Source of the DNA: Sandaracinaceae bacterium
GTDB lineage: Bacteria > Myxococcota_A > Polyangia > Polyangiales > Sandaracinaceae
Reading direction: 5' to 3'
Assembly: GCA_019637095.1 (NCBI GenBank)
Contig: JAHBWG010000069.1
Coordinates: 1-52,002, forward strand
DNA: 52,002 nt
Shown: piece after piece, positions 1 to 8,917 of the stretch
Numbering within the stretch: the stretch's first letter is position 1
Layout: each line of letters opens with the position of its first letter
Position numbers and translations under genes: made by a program
Notes under the pieces: model-generated
The model's database searches: none
Told to the model about the DNA's origin: nothing
Seen by the model: the letters and a program-made list of their open reading frames with translations, nothing else

Positions 1-4
1 ACAA

Positions 5-2191
5 ATGACCGATCGATACCTGCGCGCCGAGCTGACGCTCGAGAGTCACGCGTCGACGGAGCTGGTCATCCGGGAGCTCCACGTCGAGGAAGCGCTCTCT
101 TCGCTCTACCGGCTCGAGGCGTCGATCACGGTGGAGGGGCTCATCGACCCCGAGTCGCTGCTCGGCCAGCGCGCCACGATGGAGCTTCACGACGACCACG
201 GCGCGCCTCCGCGGGCGTTCCACGGCATCGTCTTCGAGGCGAGTCTCTGCGCCATCGACCTGAGTGACGAGCGCTACGACCTCCGCATCGTCGTGCGCCC
301 GCGCCTCGCGAGGCTCGAGCTCGGGTCGGACGCCCGCATCACCCAGGAGATGAACGTGCCCGACGCGGTGGCCGTCGTGTTCGACGCGGCCGGTTTGCCT
401 TCGGACATGTTCGAGTGGAGCACCAACGCGACCTACGAGCCGCACGCGTACATCACCCAGTACGGCGAGAGCGACTACGACTACGTGACACGCCTGCTCG
501 CGCGCGAGGGGATCGGCTTCGTCGTCGTCAACGATCCTATCGAGGACCGGGTCGTCTTCTTCGATGACGACACCATCCTCGAGCCTTGCGAGGAGTCCGA
601 CTCACTCAGCTTTCCCGTGCAGGTCACGGAGCTCACCGAGCAGTTCACCGCGACCTCCGACAAGGTCGCGCTACGCGACTACGACTTCACGCAACCGAGC
701 GTCGACCTCACCGTCACCCTCGACGGTGAGGCATCGACGGGCCGCGAGGTCTACCAGCATCCCGGGGACTTTCTCGACACGGCCCGGGGTGATCGCCTCG
801 CCCGCGTGTTGCTGGAGCGACTCGAGCGGGACCGCAGGCGGTTCCGCGGGCACGCCATCTGGCCGTACCTCGCGCCTGGGCGCACGTTCTCCTGCTACGA
901 CCATCCCCGGTCGGAGCTCGCAGGCGAGATGTTCGTCGTCCGCGTGTCGCATCACTGGAGCGGTGGGGTGTACTCGAACGAGTTCGCCTGCCTCCCACGC
1001 GACACCCCGTTCCGCGTCGACGCAGGTCCGCCGGCGCCGATCATCGGCGGGACCCAGGTCGCGTTCGTCACCGGCCCGGCCGGGGCGGAGCTCCACGGCA
1101 GCGAGCAGGGGCAGTCCAAGGTCCGATTCGTCTGGGACCGCTCCGGCATCACCGACGACAAGTCGTCGACGTGGCTTCGGGTGGGGCAGTTCGCGCTCCC
1201 GGGCTCCATGGTGATGCCGCGGGTAGGCTTCGAGGTGCTGGTCGACTACGAGCTGGGCGACCACGATCGACCGATGATCGCGGGCCACCAGTACAACGCC
1301 GAAGCGATGCCGCCCTACGCGCTGCCCGGCGAGGCTGCGATGTCGACGAGCATCCAGACCAACACGACCGAGGGGGGCGCCGGCGCGAACGAGATGCGCT
1401 TCGGAGACGCCGCGGGCTCCGAGGAGCTCTTCATGAACGCGAGCTACGATCAGACGACGGTCGTGGAGAACGACGCGGTCATCGGCATTCAGGCGAACGA
1501 GACCGTGTCGATCGGGGCCGACCTCTCGTTCCGGGTGACCGGCACGTACAACTCGAGCGTTGGTGGCGCGCGCACGCTGAGCGTGGCTGGCAACCAGACG
1601 TTGGCAACGACCGCCGACTACGACGACGGCACCGCGGGCAGCCTGAGCGTCACGGTCGGGAGCCGCAAGGAGACTTGCGGGGGTGACCTCAACGAGCAGA
1701 CGACGGGCACGTTCGACCGTACCGTCGGTGGGTTGATGGCCCTCACGGGAATCAAGGGCATCAATCGCAACATCGTCGGATCCTCGACATCGAAGGTAGG
1801 CGGCGCATGGCTCGAGATCACCGCGAAGGACCGCAACAGCAACGTGGGTGGATCACGCAGCGAGACCGTCGGGGCGCTCAAGATGATCAAGGCCAACACG
1901 GTGTCGGTCGCCTGCGGCGCCGCCTACGTCCAGAACTGCGCGTCTGAGACCGTCAAGGCCGGCGGCTCCGAGACCAACACGGCGAAGGCGGCCGTCGGAC
2001 TGCAGGTCGGCGGCTCGATGACCATCGAAGCCTCGAACATCAACATCAGCGGCGACGCCATGGTCGTGGTCAAGGTCGGGGGAACGAAGATCGAGGTCCT
2101 CCCCGGCAAGGTCACGATCAAGTCTGGCACCATCAAGCTCACCGGAGTCAAGGCCCTCCAATCGGCCGCTGCCCACGAGTCATCGGGATGA
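5..2191 (+). CDS. vgrG: Type VI secretion tip protein VgrG (first copy)
   Basis: A 728-residue trimeric spike protein of the type VI secretion system, which sits on the Hcp tube and punctures target cells. The N-terminal half (about residues 5-350) has the gp27/phage GPD-like pattern, including the YxVTRLLAREGIGF segment typical of VgrG. A gp5-like OB region follows (about 370-440, with 'VRFVWDR' and 'STWLRVGQ'). The rest (about 455-720) is a repetitive Thr/Val/Gly beta-helix (TVVEN, TVGGS and SVGG repeats) with no extra effector domain after it. The ATG at position 5 gives a full-length family member; its ribosome site lies outside the window. The stop overlaps the next vgrG by 4 bases (ATGA), so the two spikes are probably translationally coupled. 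Third-position GC is less extreme than in the later part of the window. Confidence 0.95.
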   Translation: MTDRYLRAELTLESHASTELVIRELHVEEALSSLYRLEASITVEGLIDPESLLGQRATMELHDDHGAPPRAFHGIVFEASLCAIDLSDERYDLRIVVRPRLARLELGSDARITQEMNVPDAVAVVFDAAGLPSDMFEWSTNATYEPHAYITQYGESDYDYVTRLLAREGIGFVVVNDPIEDRVVFFDDDTILEPCEESDSLSFPVQVTELTEQFTATSDKVALRDYDFTQPSVDLTVTLDGEASTGREVYQHPGDFLDTARGDRLARVLLERLERDRRRFRGHAIWPYLAPGRTFSCYDHPRSELAGEMFVVRVSHHWSGGVYSNEFACLPRDTPFRVDAGPPAPIIGGTQVAFVTGPAGAELHGSEQGQSKVRFVWDRSGITDDKSSTWLRVGQFALPGSMVMPRVGFEVLVDYELGDHDRPMIAGHQYNAEAMPPYALPGEAAMSTSIQTNTTEGGAGANEMRFGDAAGSEELFMNASYDQTTVVENDAVIGIQANETVSIGADLSFRVTGTYNSSVGGARTLSVAGNQTLATTADYDDGTAGSLSVTVGSRKETCGGDLNEQTTGTFDRTVGGLMALTGIKGINRNIVGSSTSKVGGAWLEITAKDRNSNVGGSRSETVGALKMIKANTVSVACGAAYVQNCASETVKAGGSETNTAKAAVGLQVGGSMTIEASNINISGDAMVVVKVGGTKIEVLPGKVTIKSGTIKLTGVKALQSAAAHESSG

Positions 2192-4803
2192 CGACCAACT
2201 ACGAATCGCTCTTCTCGATCGCGGGCCAGGAGGGGCACGCAAAGGTGCTCTCCGTGCGCGGCCACGAGGGCCTCGGCGAACCCTACCGCTACGAGATCGA
2301 GTTCCTCTGCCCTTTCGTGGACCCCAACGCGGCGCGCGGCGGGCCGGCGGTGCTCGAGATCATGGACGCCGGGCGAACCTTCGCGGGGGTCGTGGAGTCG
2401 CTCGAGCTCGAGGCGATGAGCGCCAGCCAGCACCGCTTCGACGGCCACCACTTTCGGGTGATCATCGTCCCGCGCCACTACCAGGTCCTGCGACGCCGGC
2501 ATGGCTTCCGGATCTTTCAGGAGAAGACGGTCGTCGAGATCATCCAGGAGATGATGGCGGATGCTGGAATCAGCGACGCCAGCGTCGGTTGGGATGGGGT
2601 CACCGGGAGCTACCCCACGCGCACGTACACGGTTCAGTACGACGAGACGGAGTGGGACTTCATCAGCCGGCTCATGGAGGAGGAAGGGATCTTCTACACG
2701 TTCGAGCACCTGCCGGACAGCTCGAAGATGGTCTTCATGGACTCGAACGCGGCGCTGACGCCCACCGAGCCGGCCTCGCTCTCGCACCACATGAGGCTGG
2801 CGATCGACACGGAGCCTCCAGGCGTCAGCGGATGGACCGCGCGTCGTCGCGTCATGGTGTCTACGGTCACGCTCCGCGACTACGATTTCGAGCGCCCCAG
2901 CACGGATCTGACGGTCGAGGCCACCGCGGACGAGATCATCGCTCGCGAGCACTACAGCTATCCGGGCTACTACACCGACGAGGGCGAGGGCGCGCGGCTC
3001 GCACAGGTTCGGCTCGACGCCTTCCGCTCCGAACGCGCGACCGCGACCTGCCAGACGAACCTGGTGGCAGCGACGCCGGGCCAGTACTTCGCGCTCGTCG
3101 ACCACATCTCGTTCGACGGGGAGCACGTGATCCGAACCGTCGATCTCGACCTCGTGCGAGAGGGACACCCCTCACGCGAGGCGACCTTCGAGATGCGCCT
3201 GGGCACCTTGCCCAAGGAGCAGACCTTCCGCGCGTCACGCCGTACGCCGAAGCCGCGAGTGATCGGCCTACAGACGGCCACCGTCGCGGGGCCGAATGGC
3301 GAGGAGATCCACGTCGACGAGTTCGGTCGCGTCAAGCTCCAGTTCTACTGGGATCGCGATGGAACGGGAGACGATCATTGCTCGTGCTGGATACGCCTCA
3401 TCCAGGGCCACACGACGGGCTCGGTCCAGATCCCTCGCATCGGCTGGGAGGTCTTCGTCGAGTTCATCGATGGCGATCCGGATCGGCCCGTCTGCATGAG
3501 CCGCGTCTGGAACACGGCGGCGGGGCCACCCCATCCATTGCCCGTGTCCAAGACGAAGTCGTCGCACGGCAGCGTGTCCATGCCCGGCAGCGGCGGGGTC
3601 AACGAGATCGTCATGGACGACGCGGCGGGCTCGGAGCACCTCGCGATCAATGCGCAACACAATCAGACGACCGTGGTCGCCAACAACCAGACGACCAGCG
3701 TCGGCGCGAACCTCACACACAAGGTCTCGGCGACCCGCACCGTGGACATCGGCGGCAACGAGACGCGCGCGGTCGAGGCCGACGAGTCGGCGAGCGTGAC
3801 CGGCGATCACACGATCGACGTCGGGGGCACCCGCAAGGTGTCCGCGAGCGGCACCGCCACCGAAGAGACCACCGGGAGCATGAGCAAGACGGTGGGGGGG
3901 ATGGAGAACATCATCGTCGGGAGCCCTGCCGCGGCGCTCCTCTCCGTGGTCGCCGAGGCCGCGATCGCCGCGGTGTCGGGCGCGGCGGCGCAGGCCGCTT
4001 CCCGGGCGCAAGCGGCCTTGCTGGCGCCCATCGCACCCGCGCTGAACGCGGCGCGCAGCGCGATGGGCGCAGCGGGCGACGCGGCGGGCGTGCTGAGCGC
4101 CGTGGGCGCGCCGCCGATCCCAGGGCTCGCCGAGGCCTCGGGCGCCCTGAACTCGGTCACCGGGGCGATGGACGCCGGCGCGATGGCGGGCGGTTTCGCT
4201 CAGTCCGCGCTCACGGGCGCCCTCGACTCGGCCATGGGGAACGACGCGGGTGGAGGGGGTGGAGGGGGTGGTGGAGGTGGCGGCGGCCCCGGGGCCGCGT
4301 CCGGCGCGAGCGGCGGCGGCACGGGCACATGGGGCGTCACCGTGGGCGGCGCGGTCACCGAGAAGGTCGGCGGCGTCGCCGCGCTCACGGCGGCCAAGGA
4401 CATCATGTTCAAGATCGGCGGCAGCAACACCGAGCTCGTCGGAGCGGCGCGGGGCGAGATCATCCGCGGAGGCAAGAACGAGAACACCGGCGCTGCCAAG
4501 GTCGAGACGGTCGGCATCTACTCCGTGAAGGTCGGCAAGTCGTATGGGGTCGAGGCGAAAGCAGCCGCGGGCCTCAACATCGCCGGCGCCTCGTCGCACG
4601 ACATCGGAGGCGCACACTCGATCGCCGCCTTGGGTGCCGTCATGATCAAGGCGGGCGCGACGACATTGAAGGCCAGCACGATCACGCTCGCATGTGGTGC
4701 GTGCAAGGTCGTGGTCAGCTCGGGCGGCATCGACATCGCGGGCGCGTCCGAGGTGACGCTGAAGGGCACGATCGAGCTGCCCTCGACGGCGGTCGGGACA
4801 TGA
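2188..4803 (+). CDS. vgrG: Type VI secretion tip protein VgrG (second copy, with an Ala/Gly-rich insert)
   Basis: An 871-residue VgrG paralogue of the preceding gene. The gp27-like region is about residues 10-370 ('YTVQYDETEWDFISRLMEEEG', 'RDYDFERPSTDLTVEA') and the gp5 OB region about 390-470 ('VKLQFYWDRDG', 'CWIRLIQG'). The beta-helical spike starts near residue 475. Unlike the first copy, the spike is interrupted at about residues 580-712 by an Ala-rich, probably helical stretch that ends in 13 consecutive glycines (688-700). Spike repeats then resume (TVGGAVTEKVGG, FKIGG, ETVGIYSVKVG). The insert makes it about 140 residues longer than its neighbour. It starts at an ATGA overlap. The next gene supplies a PAAR-like tip, so this is the end of a tip module; baseplate and sheath genes are not in the window. 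Confidence 0.95.
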   Translation: MTTNYESLFSIAGQEGHAKVLSVRGHEGLGEPYRYEIEFLCPFVDPNAARGGPAVLEIMDAGRTFAGVVESLELEAMSASQHRFDGHHFRVIIVPRHYQVLRRRHGFRIFQEKTVVEIIQEMMADAGISDASVGWDGVTGSYPTRTYTVQYDETEWDFISRLMEEEGIFYTFEHLPDSSKMVFMDSNAALTPTEPASLSHHMRLAIDTEPPGVSGWTARRRVMVSTVTLRDYDFERPSTDLTVEATADEIIAREHYSYPGYYTDEGEGARLAQVRLDAFRSERATATCQTNLVAATPGQYFALVDHISFDGEHVIRTVDLDLVREGHPSREATFEMRLGTLPKEQTFRASRRTPKPRVIGLQTATVAGPNGEEIHVDEFGRVKLQFYWDRDGTGDDHCSCWIRLIQGHTTGSVQIPRIGWEVFVEFIDGDPDRPVCMSRVWNTAAGPPHPLPVSKTKSSHGSVSMPGSGGVNEIVMDDAAGSEHLAINAQHNQTTVVANNQTTSVGANLTHKVSATRTVDIGGNETRAVEADESASVTGDHTIDVGGTRKVSASGTATEETTGSMSKTVGGMENIIVGSPAAALLSVVAEAAIAAVSGAAAQAASRAQAALLAPIAPALNAARSAMGAAGDAAGVLSAVGAPPIPGLAEASGALNSVTGAMDAGAMAGGFAQSALTGALDSAMGNDAGGGGGGGGGGGGGPGAASGASGGGTGTWGVTVGGAVTEKVGGVAALTAAKDIMFKIGGSNTELVGAARGEIIRGGKNENTGAAKVETVGIYSVKVGKSYGVEAKAAAGLNIAGASSHDIGGAHSIAALGAVMIKAGATTLKASTITLACGACKVVVSSGGIDIAGASEVTLKGTIELPSTAVGT
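4249..4287 (+). repeat. GGN codon run encoding 13 glycines
   Basis: Thirteen consecutive GGN codons (mostly GGT, GGA and GGC) encode residues 688-700 of the second VgrG. The tract is a flexible linker between the Ala-rich insert and the resumed beta-helix. The G-rich repeat is prone to length change by slippage. Confidence 0.9.
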
Positions 4804-4822
4804 GCGAGACTGGGAGCGACCG

Positions 4823-5230
4823 ATGGCCGAGTTGATCGTCACCAAGATGCTCGCGGGGACCTGCAAGCAGAAGCTGAACTTCATCCAGGTGGCGCCAGAC
4901 ACGTGTCTCATTCCCGCGCCGCCCCCGCCGGCGGGCCCCAAGGGCATCCCGACCCCGATGGGATGCACCACCGACACGGGGAAGATCAAAGCGAACAAGG
5001 CCAACGGAGTTCGTCACAAGAACGGCGAGGTGCCGAACGTCAAGTCCACGTTCCCCGGCGTGAAGGGCAACGAGCCCGGCGTCGGTGACCTCCCGCCCGG
5101 AAAGCCGAAGAAGGGCGTCGTCTCGGGGGTCAATACGGGCTTCTGTGACGTGAAGAAGGGCTGCCCCAACTGCAAGGCTGGCGGCAAGGACTTCGTGTGG
5201 TTCTCGTCGCCAGGGACGGGCAACGGCTAG
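4823..5230 (+). CDS. DUF4150/PAAR-like type VI tip protein
   Basis: A 135-residue protein directly after the two vgrG genes. It has the pattern of DUF4150 (PAAR-like) proteins: a short N-terminal strand, a proline-rich turn ('TCLIPAPPPPAGPKGIPTP'), Gly/Asn-rich turns, 'GVVSGVNTGFCDVKKGCPNC' and a short C-terminal tail. Members of this family are thought to cap the VgrG spike and carry effectors. There is no C-terminal toxin domain here, so any effector would be a separate gene. The CPNC and FC cysteines could bind metal, but this is not shown. The ATG has a GGGAG-type ribosome site a few bases upstream and lies 19 bases after the vgrG stop. The gene ends 19 bases before the convergent lipoyl gene. 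Confidence 0.75.
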   Translation: MAELIVTKMLAGTCKQKLNFIQVAPDTCLIPAPPPPAGPKGIPTPMGCTTDTGKIKANKANGVRHKNGEVPNVKSTFPGVKGNEPGVGDLPPGKPKKGVVSGVNTGFCDVKKGCPNCKAGGKDFVWFSSPGTGNG

Positions 5231-5249
5231 ACGACCGCGTCACGGCTGA

Positions 5250-5561
5250 CTACCGGGATCGAGGCTTGCCGAGATATCGGTAGAAGAGGGTGGGCGTCAG
5301 CTCCGTGGGCGACGCCTCGGAGGCCGCCAGCTCCAGCACGGCGACGACCATGCCTTCGGTGACGGGGTCCCCCTCCTCCGCACAGCGCTCCACCAAGCGA
5401 CAGGTGGTCGGCGCGCGGAGCTCCATGATCGCCTTGTCGGACTCGAGCTCCGCGTAGGGCTCGTCCGCCGCGAGGGCTGCACCGACGTCCACGATCCAGC
5501 GGCTGAGGCGGCAGGGCCCGACCGGTGGGAGGATCGGTAGGCGCACGGGACGACGCTTCAC
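5250..5561 (-). CDS. Small stand-alone biotinyl/lipoyl-domain protein
   Basis: A 103-residue protein that is essentially one biotinyl/lipoyl domain. It has the hairpin 'ELESDKAIMEL' with the candidate lipoylated lysine in DKA near residue 43, and the later half-domain 'CAEEGDPVTEGMVVAVLEL'. DKA is the lipoyl-type motif of 2-oxo-acid dehydrogenase E2 subunits; biotin carriers use MKM. The extra C-terminal tail (TLFYRYLGKPRSR) is not part of the domain. The start is a GTG that overlaps the TGA of the cysteine-cluster gene by 4 bases, so the two are probably co-translated. No E1, E2 core or E3 gene is nearby. Its acceptor role is therefore inferred from the motif alone. Confidence 0.8.
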   Translation of the reverse strand: MKRRPVRLPILPPVGPCRLSRWIVDVGAALAADEPYAELESDKAIMELRAPTTCRLVERCAEEGDPVTEGMVVAVLELAASEASPTELTPTLFYRYLGKPRSR

Positions 5562-6937
5562 GGCGACCCGTCGCTCGGGCCCGCTGCGTAGCTGTCGAGG
5601 CCGACCGCGCGGAAGAGCACTTCCACCACGGTGAGCGGCTCGGCAGCGCGCGGGTCGTCGGGGGGCGCCGCGGCGATCGCGCGCGCGAGCCAGAGCCGCA
5701 GCGCGCGGATGCGGAACGCCCTCGCGAGCGGGACACGACCGAGCGCATCGGCGTAGCCCCACGACGTGGCCGTGACGTAGAAGGCTTCCACCTCGGCGGC
5801 CCGGGATCCGAGTGGCGGAGCCGGCGGGAGCTCGGACTGCGCGATCCGATCGGCAGCCGCGACGATCCAGTCGAGCCCCGCGCGGGTGAAATCGGCCTCC
5901 GAACGGAACGTCGCGAGGGGCGCGCGCCAAGCGGAGACGGCCGCGCGCAGCTCCGAGAACGCCTCTCGAACCCGCGCCGTGTCCAGCTCGGGCTCCGTGG
6001 CGTACGCGGTCTCTGCGGCGTCGACGCCGCTCGACGCGAGCGCGCCGCCGATGGCCCAGAGCCCCGCGGCGACGTCGCGCGGTGGGGTCGCCGCGGCGAG
6101 GGCTCGGTAGAAGCGGCGAACTCCGGCGCGCGGCGCCGTGGTCGACCCGTCGAGCGTGACACGCTCCGGAAGCCGCGCGACGGGAACGAGGCGCGACACC
6201 TCCCGGAGCGTCCGGGCGCCCCGCGGAAACGGCGGGTCCCCGTGGGTCACGCCGATGCCATCGACCACGCACGCGCACTCGAAGGTGAAGGCCGCCCGAA
6301 CCGTCGCGCCGTCGTAGACGGACTGCATGGGGAAGGAGCGGCAGACGGACGGCTTCGCGGTGGTACCGGCGCGCGCGTGCAGCATGCAGCGCCGCTGGTC
6401 GTTCAGGTAGCCACAGCGCCCGTGGACCATGATCGGCGCGACGGGGCCCTCGTCCCGCGGGACACCCCGACTGGGGTAGAAGTCGTGGAGCTCATCGTCG
6501 AGCACCACGAGCGCGCGTCGTGCTTCGCGTGGGGTGAAGAGCACAGTCGAGAAGGCCTCGCAACATACGCCTCGCCCACTGCAGATGAGGGTCCACCCCG
6601 CGATCGCCTCGACGGGGACATCGAGCAAGTCCTCGTCGGGCTCGCCCGCATCATCGGGTGCGTCGAGGGGCCCCTCCGCCAGAAGCCCCTTCTCGTCGAG
6701 GTGCTCCAGGAACCCCGCGAGGTCGGTCGGTTCGGTTGCGATGCCTCGCGCTCGTGCCGCCAGCGCGACTCCCTCGATATCACGTGTCCCATCGGCTAGC
6801 GCGAGTACCTGCCATTGGACCGGCAGGATCTTCATCACCTGACACGACGCCTGGTCGTGCAATACGACTCGATCGGTGTCTGCGAGGTGACGCCGTGCGA
6901 TCACGCGGTCACTGAGACGGGGGCGCTTCGGCAGCAT
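5558..6937 (-). CDS. PqqD-like/YkgJ-type cysteine-cluster protein
   Basis: A protein of 459 residues from the ATG at 6937; a TTG 15 bases upstream is an alternative start. Residues about 1-90 look like a PqqD-like winged-helix domain ('VLHDQASCQVMKILPVQWQVLALADGTRDIEGVA', shown only in part as a pattern). Residues about 110-250 carry the YkgJ/FliB-type zinc or iron-sulfur cysteine cluster: CSGRGVCC, then GRCGYL...RRCMLH, then KPSVCRSFP and a later CAC. The C-terminal 200 residues are helical and unassigned. YkgJ-type proteins include the FliB flagellin lysine methylase, but no methyltransferase signature is visible. The stop overlaps the GTG of the lipoyl gene. Function is unknown; a partner role with the lipoyl protein is inference. 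Confidence 0.75.
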   Translation of the reverse strand: MLPKRPRLSDRVIARRHLADTDRVVLHDQASCQVMKILPVQWQVLALADGTRDIEGVALAARARGIATEPTDLAGFLEHLDEKGLLAEGPLDAPDDAGEPDEDLLDVPVEAIAGWTLICSGRGVCCEAFSTVLFTPREARRALVVLDDELHDFYPSRGVPRDEGPVAPIMVHGRCGYLNDQRRCMLHARAGTTAKPSVCRSFPMQSVYDGATVRAAFTFECACVVDGIGVTHGDPPFPRGARTLREVSRLVPVARLPERVTLDGSTTAPRAGVRRFYRALAAATPPRDVAAGLWAIGGALASSGVDAAETAYATEPELDTARVREAFSELRAAVSAWRAPLATFRSEADFTRAGLDWIVAAADRIAQSELPPAPPLGSRAAEVEAFYVTATSWGYADALGRVPLARAFRIRALRLWLARAIAAAPPDDPRAAEPLTVVEVLFRAVGLDSYAAGPSDGSP

Positions 6938-6950
6938 CCTGCGAGGATGC
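6934..6950 (-). promoter_or_regulatory. Perfect hairpin over the start codon of the cysteine-cluster gene
   Basis: A 7-bp perfect inverted repeat, GCATCCT-GCG-AGGATGC, that includes the ATG at 6937 and the preceding AGG. In the mRNA it could hide the start codon. GC-rich DNA forms chance hairpins, so a regulatory role is uncertain. Confidence 0.35.
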
Positions 6951-6955
6951 AACTA

Positions 6956-7375
6956 TCACGACACGGCCCGAACGGGAACCGCCGCCATCCACTCGCGGCG
7001 AGATCGAGGTTCGCCGCGCCGCGTGATGCCGGCCACGGTCGCGGCTGGATCGCGGCCGGCGTGCTGGGCGGCGCGTGCAGTCGATGCAGCCAACGCCTGG
7101 GCGCGCTGACGCGAGCCGGCTCGCTCGACCACCGAGGCGCGCGAGGCGCACAGCGCGCGCAGCGCCTCGACCTCGCGGAGCCGGGCCTCGACGGCCTCCA
7201 GGCTCCTGTCGACGACCGCGCTCCGCCGCACCTCCCGCGCGCGTCGCGCCACGTCGCGCCGCCCCTCTTCGGGACCGAGCCGCTCCGCGCTCCGGCGGCC
7301 GGCCTCGCGCGAGCGCGCCTCGACGGAGCGCTCGGCGACCGCTTCGAGCTCCGCGTCGAGATCGAGGGCCGGCAT
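6956..7375 (-). CDS. Hypothetical charged helical protein
   Basis: A protein of 139 residues from the ATG at 7375; a GTG at 7402 would add nine. The composition is dominated by Glu, Arg and Ala with long helix-forming stretches (AELEAVAERSVEARSREAG; RLREVEALRALC) and no clear membrane segment, so a short coiled coil is likely. This frame has mostly G or C at third codon positions, which supports real coding over the overlapping frames. It ends a few bases upstream of the cysteine-cluster gene and is probably the first gene of a three-gene minus-strand operon. I do not recognise the family. Confidence 0.5.
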   Translation of the reverse strand: MPALDLDAELEAVAERSVEARSREAGRRSAERLGPEEGRRDVARRAREVRRSAVVDRSLEAVEARLREVEALRALCASRASVVERAGSRQRAQALAASTARAAQHAGRDPAATVAGITRRGEPRSRREWMAAVPVRAVS

Positions 7376-7415
7376 GCCGCTCAGGCACGCTAACACGCGC
7401 ACTGGACGACGGCCT

Positions 7416-7435
7416 CGGCGTCAGGGACGACGCCG
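7416..7435. promoter_or_regulatory. Inverted repeat in a divergent intergenic region
   Basis: A perfect 7-bp inverted repeat CGGCGTC-N6-GACGCCG in the 99-base gap between the divergent genes at 7375 (-) and 7475 (+). It could be an operator or a chance GC-rich hairpin. A GAGGAGGAGG purine tract follows and probably contains the ribosome site region of the plus-strand gene. Confidence 0.25.
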
Positions 7436-7474
7436 GCGGCGAGGAGGAGGCGGGCGGCTATCATCGCGCGTCCC

Positions 7475-8917
7475 ATGCGAGACAGCGAGCGCGCGCCGCG
7501 GGCGGCGGAGATCGGGCTGAGCGTCGCGTTCGCGATCGCGTGGGTCGCCCTCGCGCGGCCGGGCGGGATCGACCTGCCGTACTACTGGGACGAGGCCGAC
7601 GTGTACGTGCCGGGCGCGAGGTGGGTGGCCGAGCACGGGCTGACCGTGACGCCGGGCGTGTTCCCCGACGACTACTCGCGCGGGCACCCGCCGCTGCTCT
7701 ACCTGCTGGCGGGGATCGCGTTCGCGCTCTTCGGGCCGTCGCCCGCGGTCGGGCACCTGGTGGTGCTGCCGTTCACCGTGCTCGCGCTCGCGGGCACGTA
7801 CCTCTTGGGCGCGCGGCTCTTCGGGCGCGAGGCGGGGGCGGCGGCGGCCCTGCTGCTCGGCACGACGCCGCTGTTCCTGTCGATCGGGAACATGCTCCTG
7901 CCGGAGCTGCCGCTCACCGCGCTCGCGGTGCTGTCGTTCCTCGCGCTCGCGCACGGCCGCGTCGCGACGGCGGCGATGCTCGGCGTGGCCGCGGTGCTGA
8001 TCAAGGAGACGGGGATCTTCGCCGCCGCTGGGGTGGGCGCGGCGATCCTGTTCGACGCGATCGAGCAAAAGAGGTTGCGCGCCTCGGCGGGGCGCATCGC
8101 GCTGGCGACGCTGCCGCTCGGCGCGCTCGGCGCGTTCTTCGTCTGGCAGAAGGCGCACGCCGGCTACTTCGTGTTCCCGCACCACGCGAACCTCCTCGCG
8201 GATCGGCCGATCGAGCTCGCGAACGTGGTGACCGTGGTGCCGTCGCTGCTCCTCTGGCACGGCCGCTGGGTGGTCATCGCCGCGGCGCTCGTGGCCACCG
8301 GCGTGCTGTTCGCGCGCCCGCGCGCGGGGCTCGCGCCGCGCTCGCCGAGCCGCCGCGCGCTGCTCGCGGGGATGCTCGTGGTGGTGCTCGGCAACGCGGC
8401 GTTCTTCGCGAAGATGTTCTGGCTCGAGCGCTACGCGCTGCCCGCGCACCCGCTCGTGCTCGTCGCGGCGTGCGGCGCGCTCTTCGCGTTCTCGTGGTCG
8501 GGCTGGCGCGCCGCGATCCCGTGGGCGGCGGTCGGCGCGGCCGCGCTGATCGGGGCGGCTTCCGTGCGCGCGCCGACCGCGCCGGACGCCGAAGAGCAGA
8601 CGTTCGCGTACGCCGACGTGATCGCGACGCACCAGGCGGCGTTCGCGACGCTCGGCGACGAGGCGTCGGTGCTCACGACGTGGCCGATGACGGTGGAGCT
8701 GCGCCACGCCTACCTCGGCTACGTCGCGCGCGATCACGTCGCGATCGACGTGCAGTACCTCGAGGCGCACGCGGACGTGTCGTTCACGCACGCGGTCGTC
8801 AACTCGGCCTCCACGCGCCGCGACGACGTGGTGCGCGCGGCGCGCGCGCGCGGGATGCGGCGGCTCGGCGTCCATCGGGTGGGTGTGGCGCCCGCGCTCG
8901 AGGTGTGGGGGCGATGA
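7475..8917 (+). CDS. GT39/ArnT-like membrane glycosyltransferase
   Basis: A 480-residue integral membrane protein of the dolichyl-phosphate-mannose/ArnT (PMT_2, GT39-like) superfamily, which transfers sugars from polyprenyl-phosphate donors on the outer face of the inner membrane. After a first membrane span it has 'YYWDEADVY' with the catalytic-type DE pair, then 'YSRGHPPLLYLLAG', which matches the family's first periplasmic loop. About nine hydrophobic segments follow. The C-terminal 130 residues form a soluble periplasmic domain. Its stop overlaps the start of the YfhO-like gene (ATGA), so the two are co-translated. Donor and acceptor cannot be told from the sequence. Confidence 0.85.
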   Translation: MRDSERAPRAAEIGLSVAFAIAWVALARPGGIDLPYYWDEADVYVPGARWVAEHGLTVTPGVFPDDYSRGHPPLLYLLAGIAFALFGPSPAVGHLVVLPFTVLALAGTYLLGARLFGREAGAAAALLLGTTPLFLSIGNMLLPELPLTALAVLSFLALAHGRVATAAMLGVAAVLIKETGIFAAAGVGAAILFDAIEQKRLRASAGRIALATLPLGALGAFFVWQKAHAGYFVFPHHANLLADRPIELANVVTVVPSLLLWHGRWVVIAAALVATGVLFARPRAGLAPRSPSRRALLAGMLVVVLGNAAFFAKMFWLERYALPAHPLVLVAACGALFAFSWSGWRAAIPWAAVGAAALIGAASVRAPTAPDAEEQTFAYADVIATHQAAFATLGDEASVLTTWPMTVELRHAYLGYVARDHVAIDVQYLEAHADVSFTHAVVNSASTRRDDVVRAARARGMRRLGVHRVGVAPALEVWGR

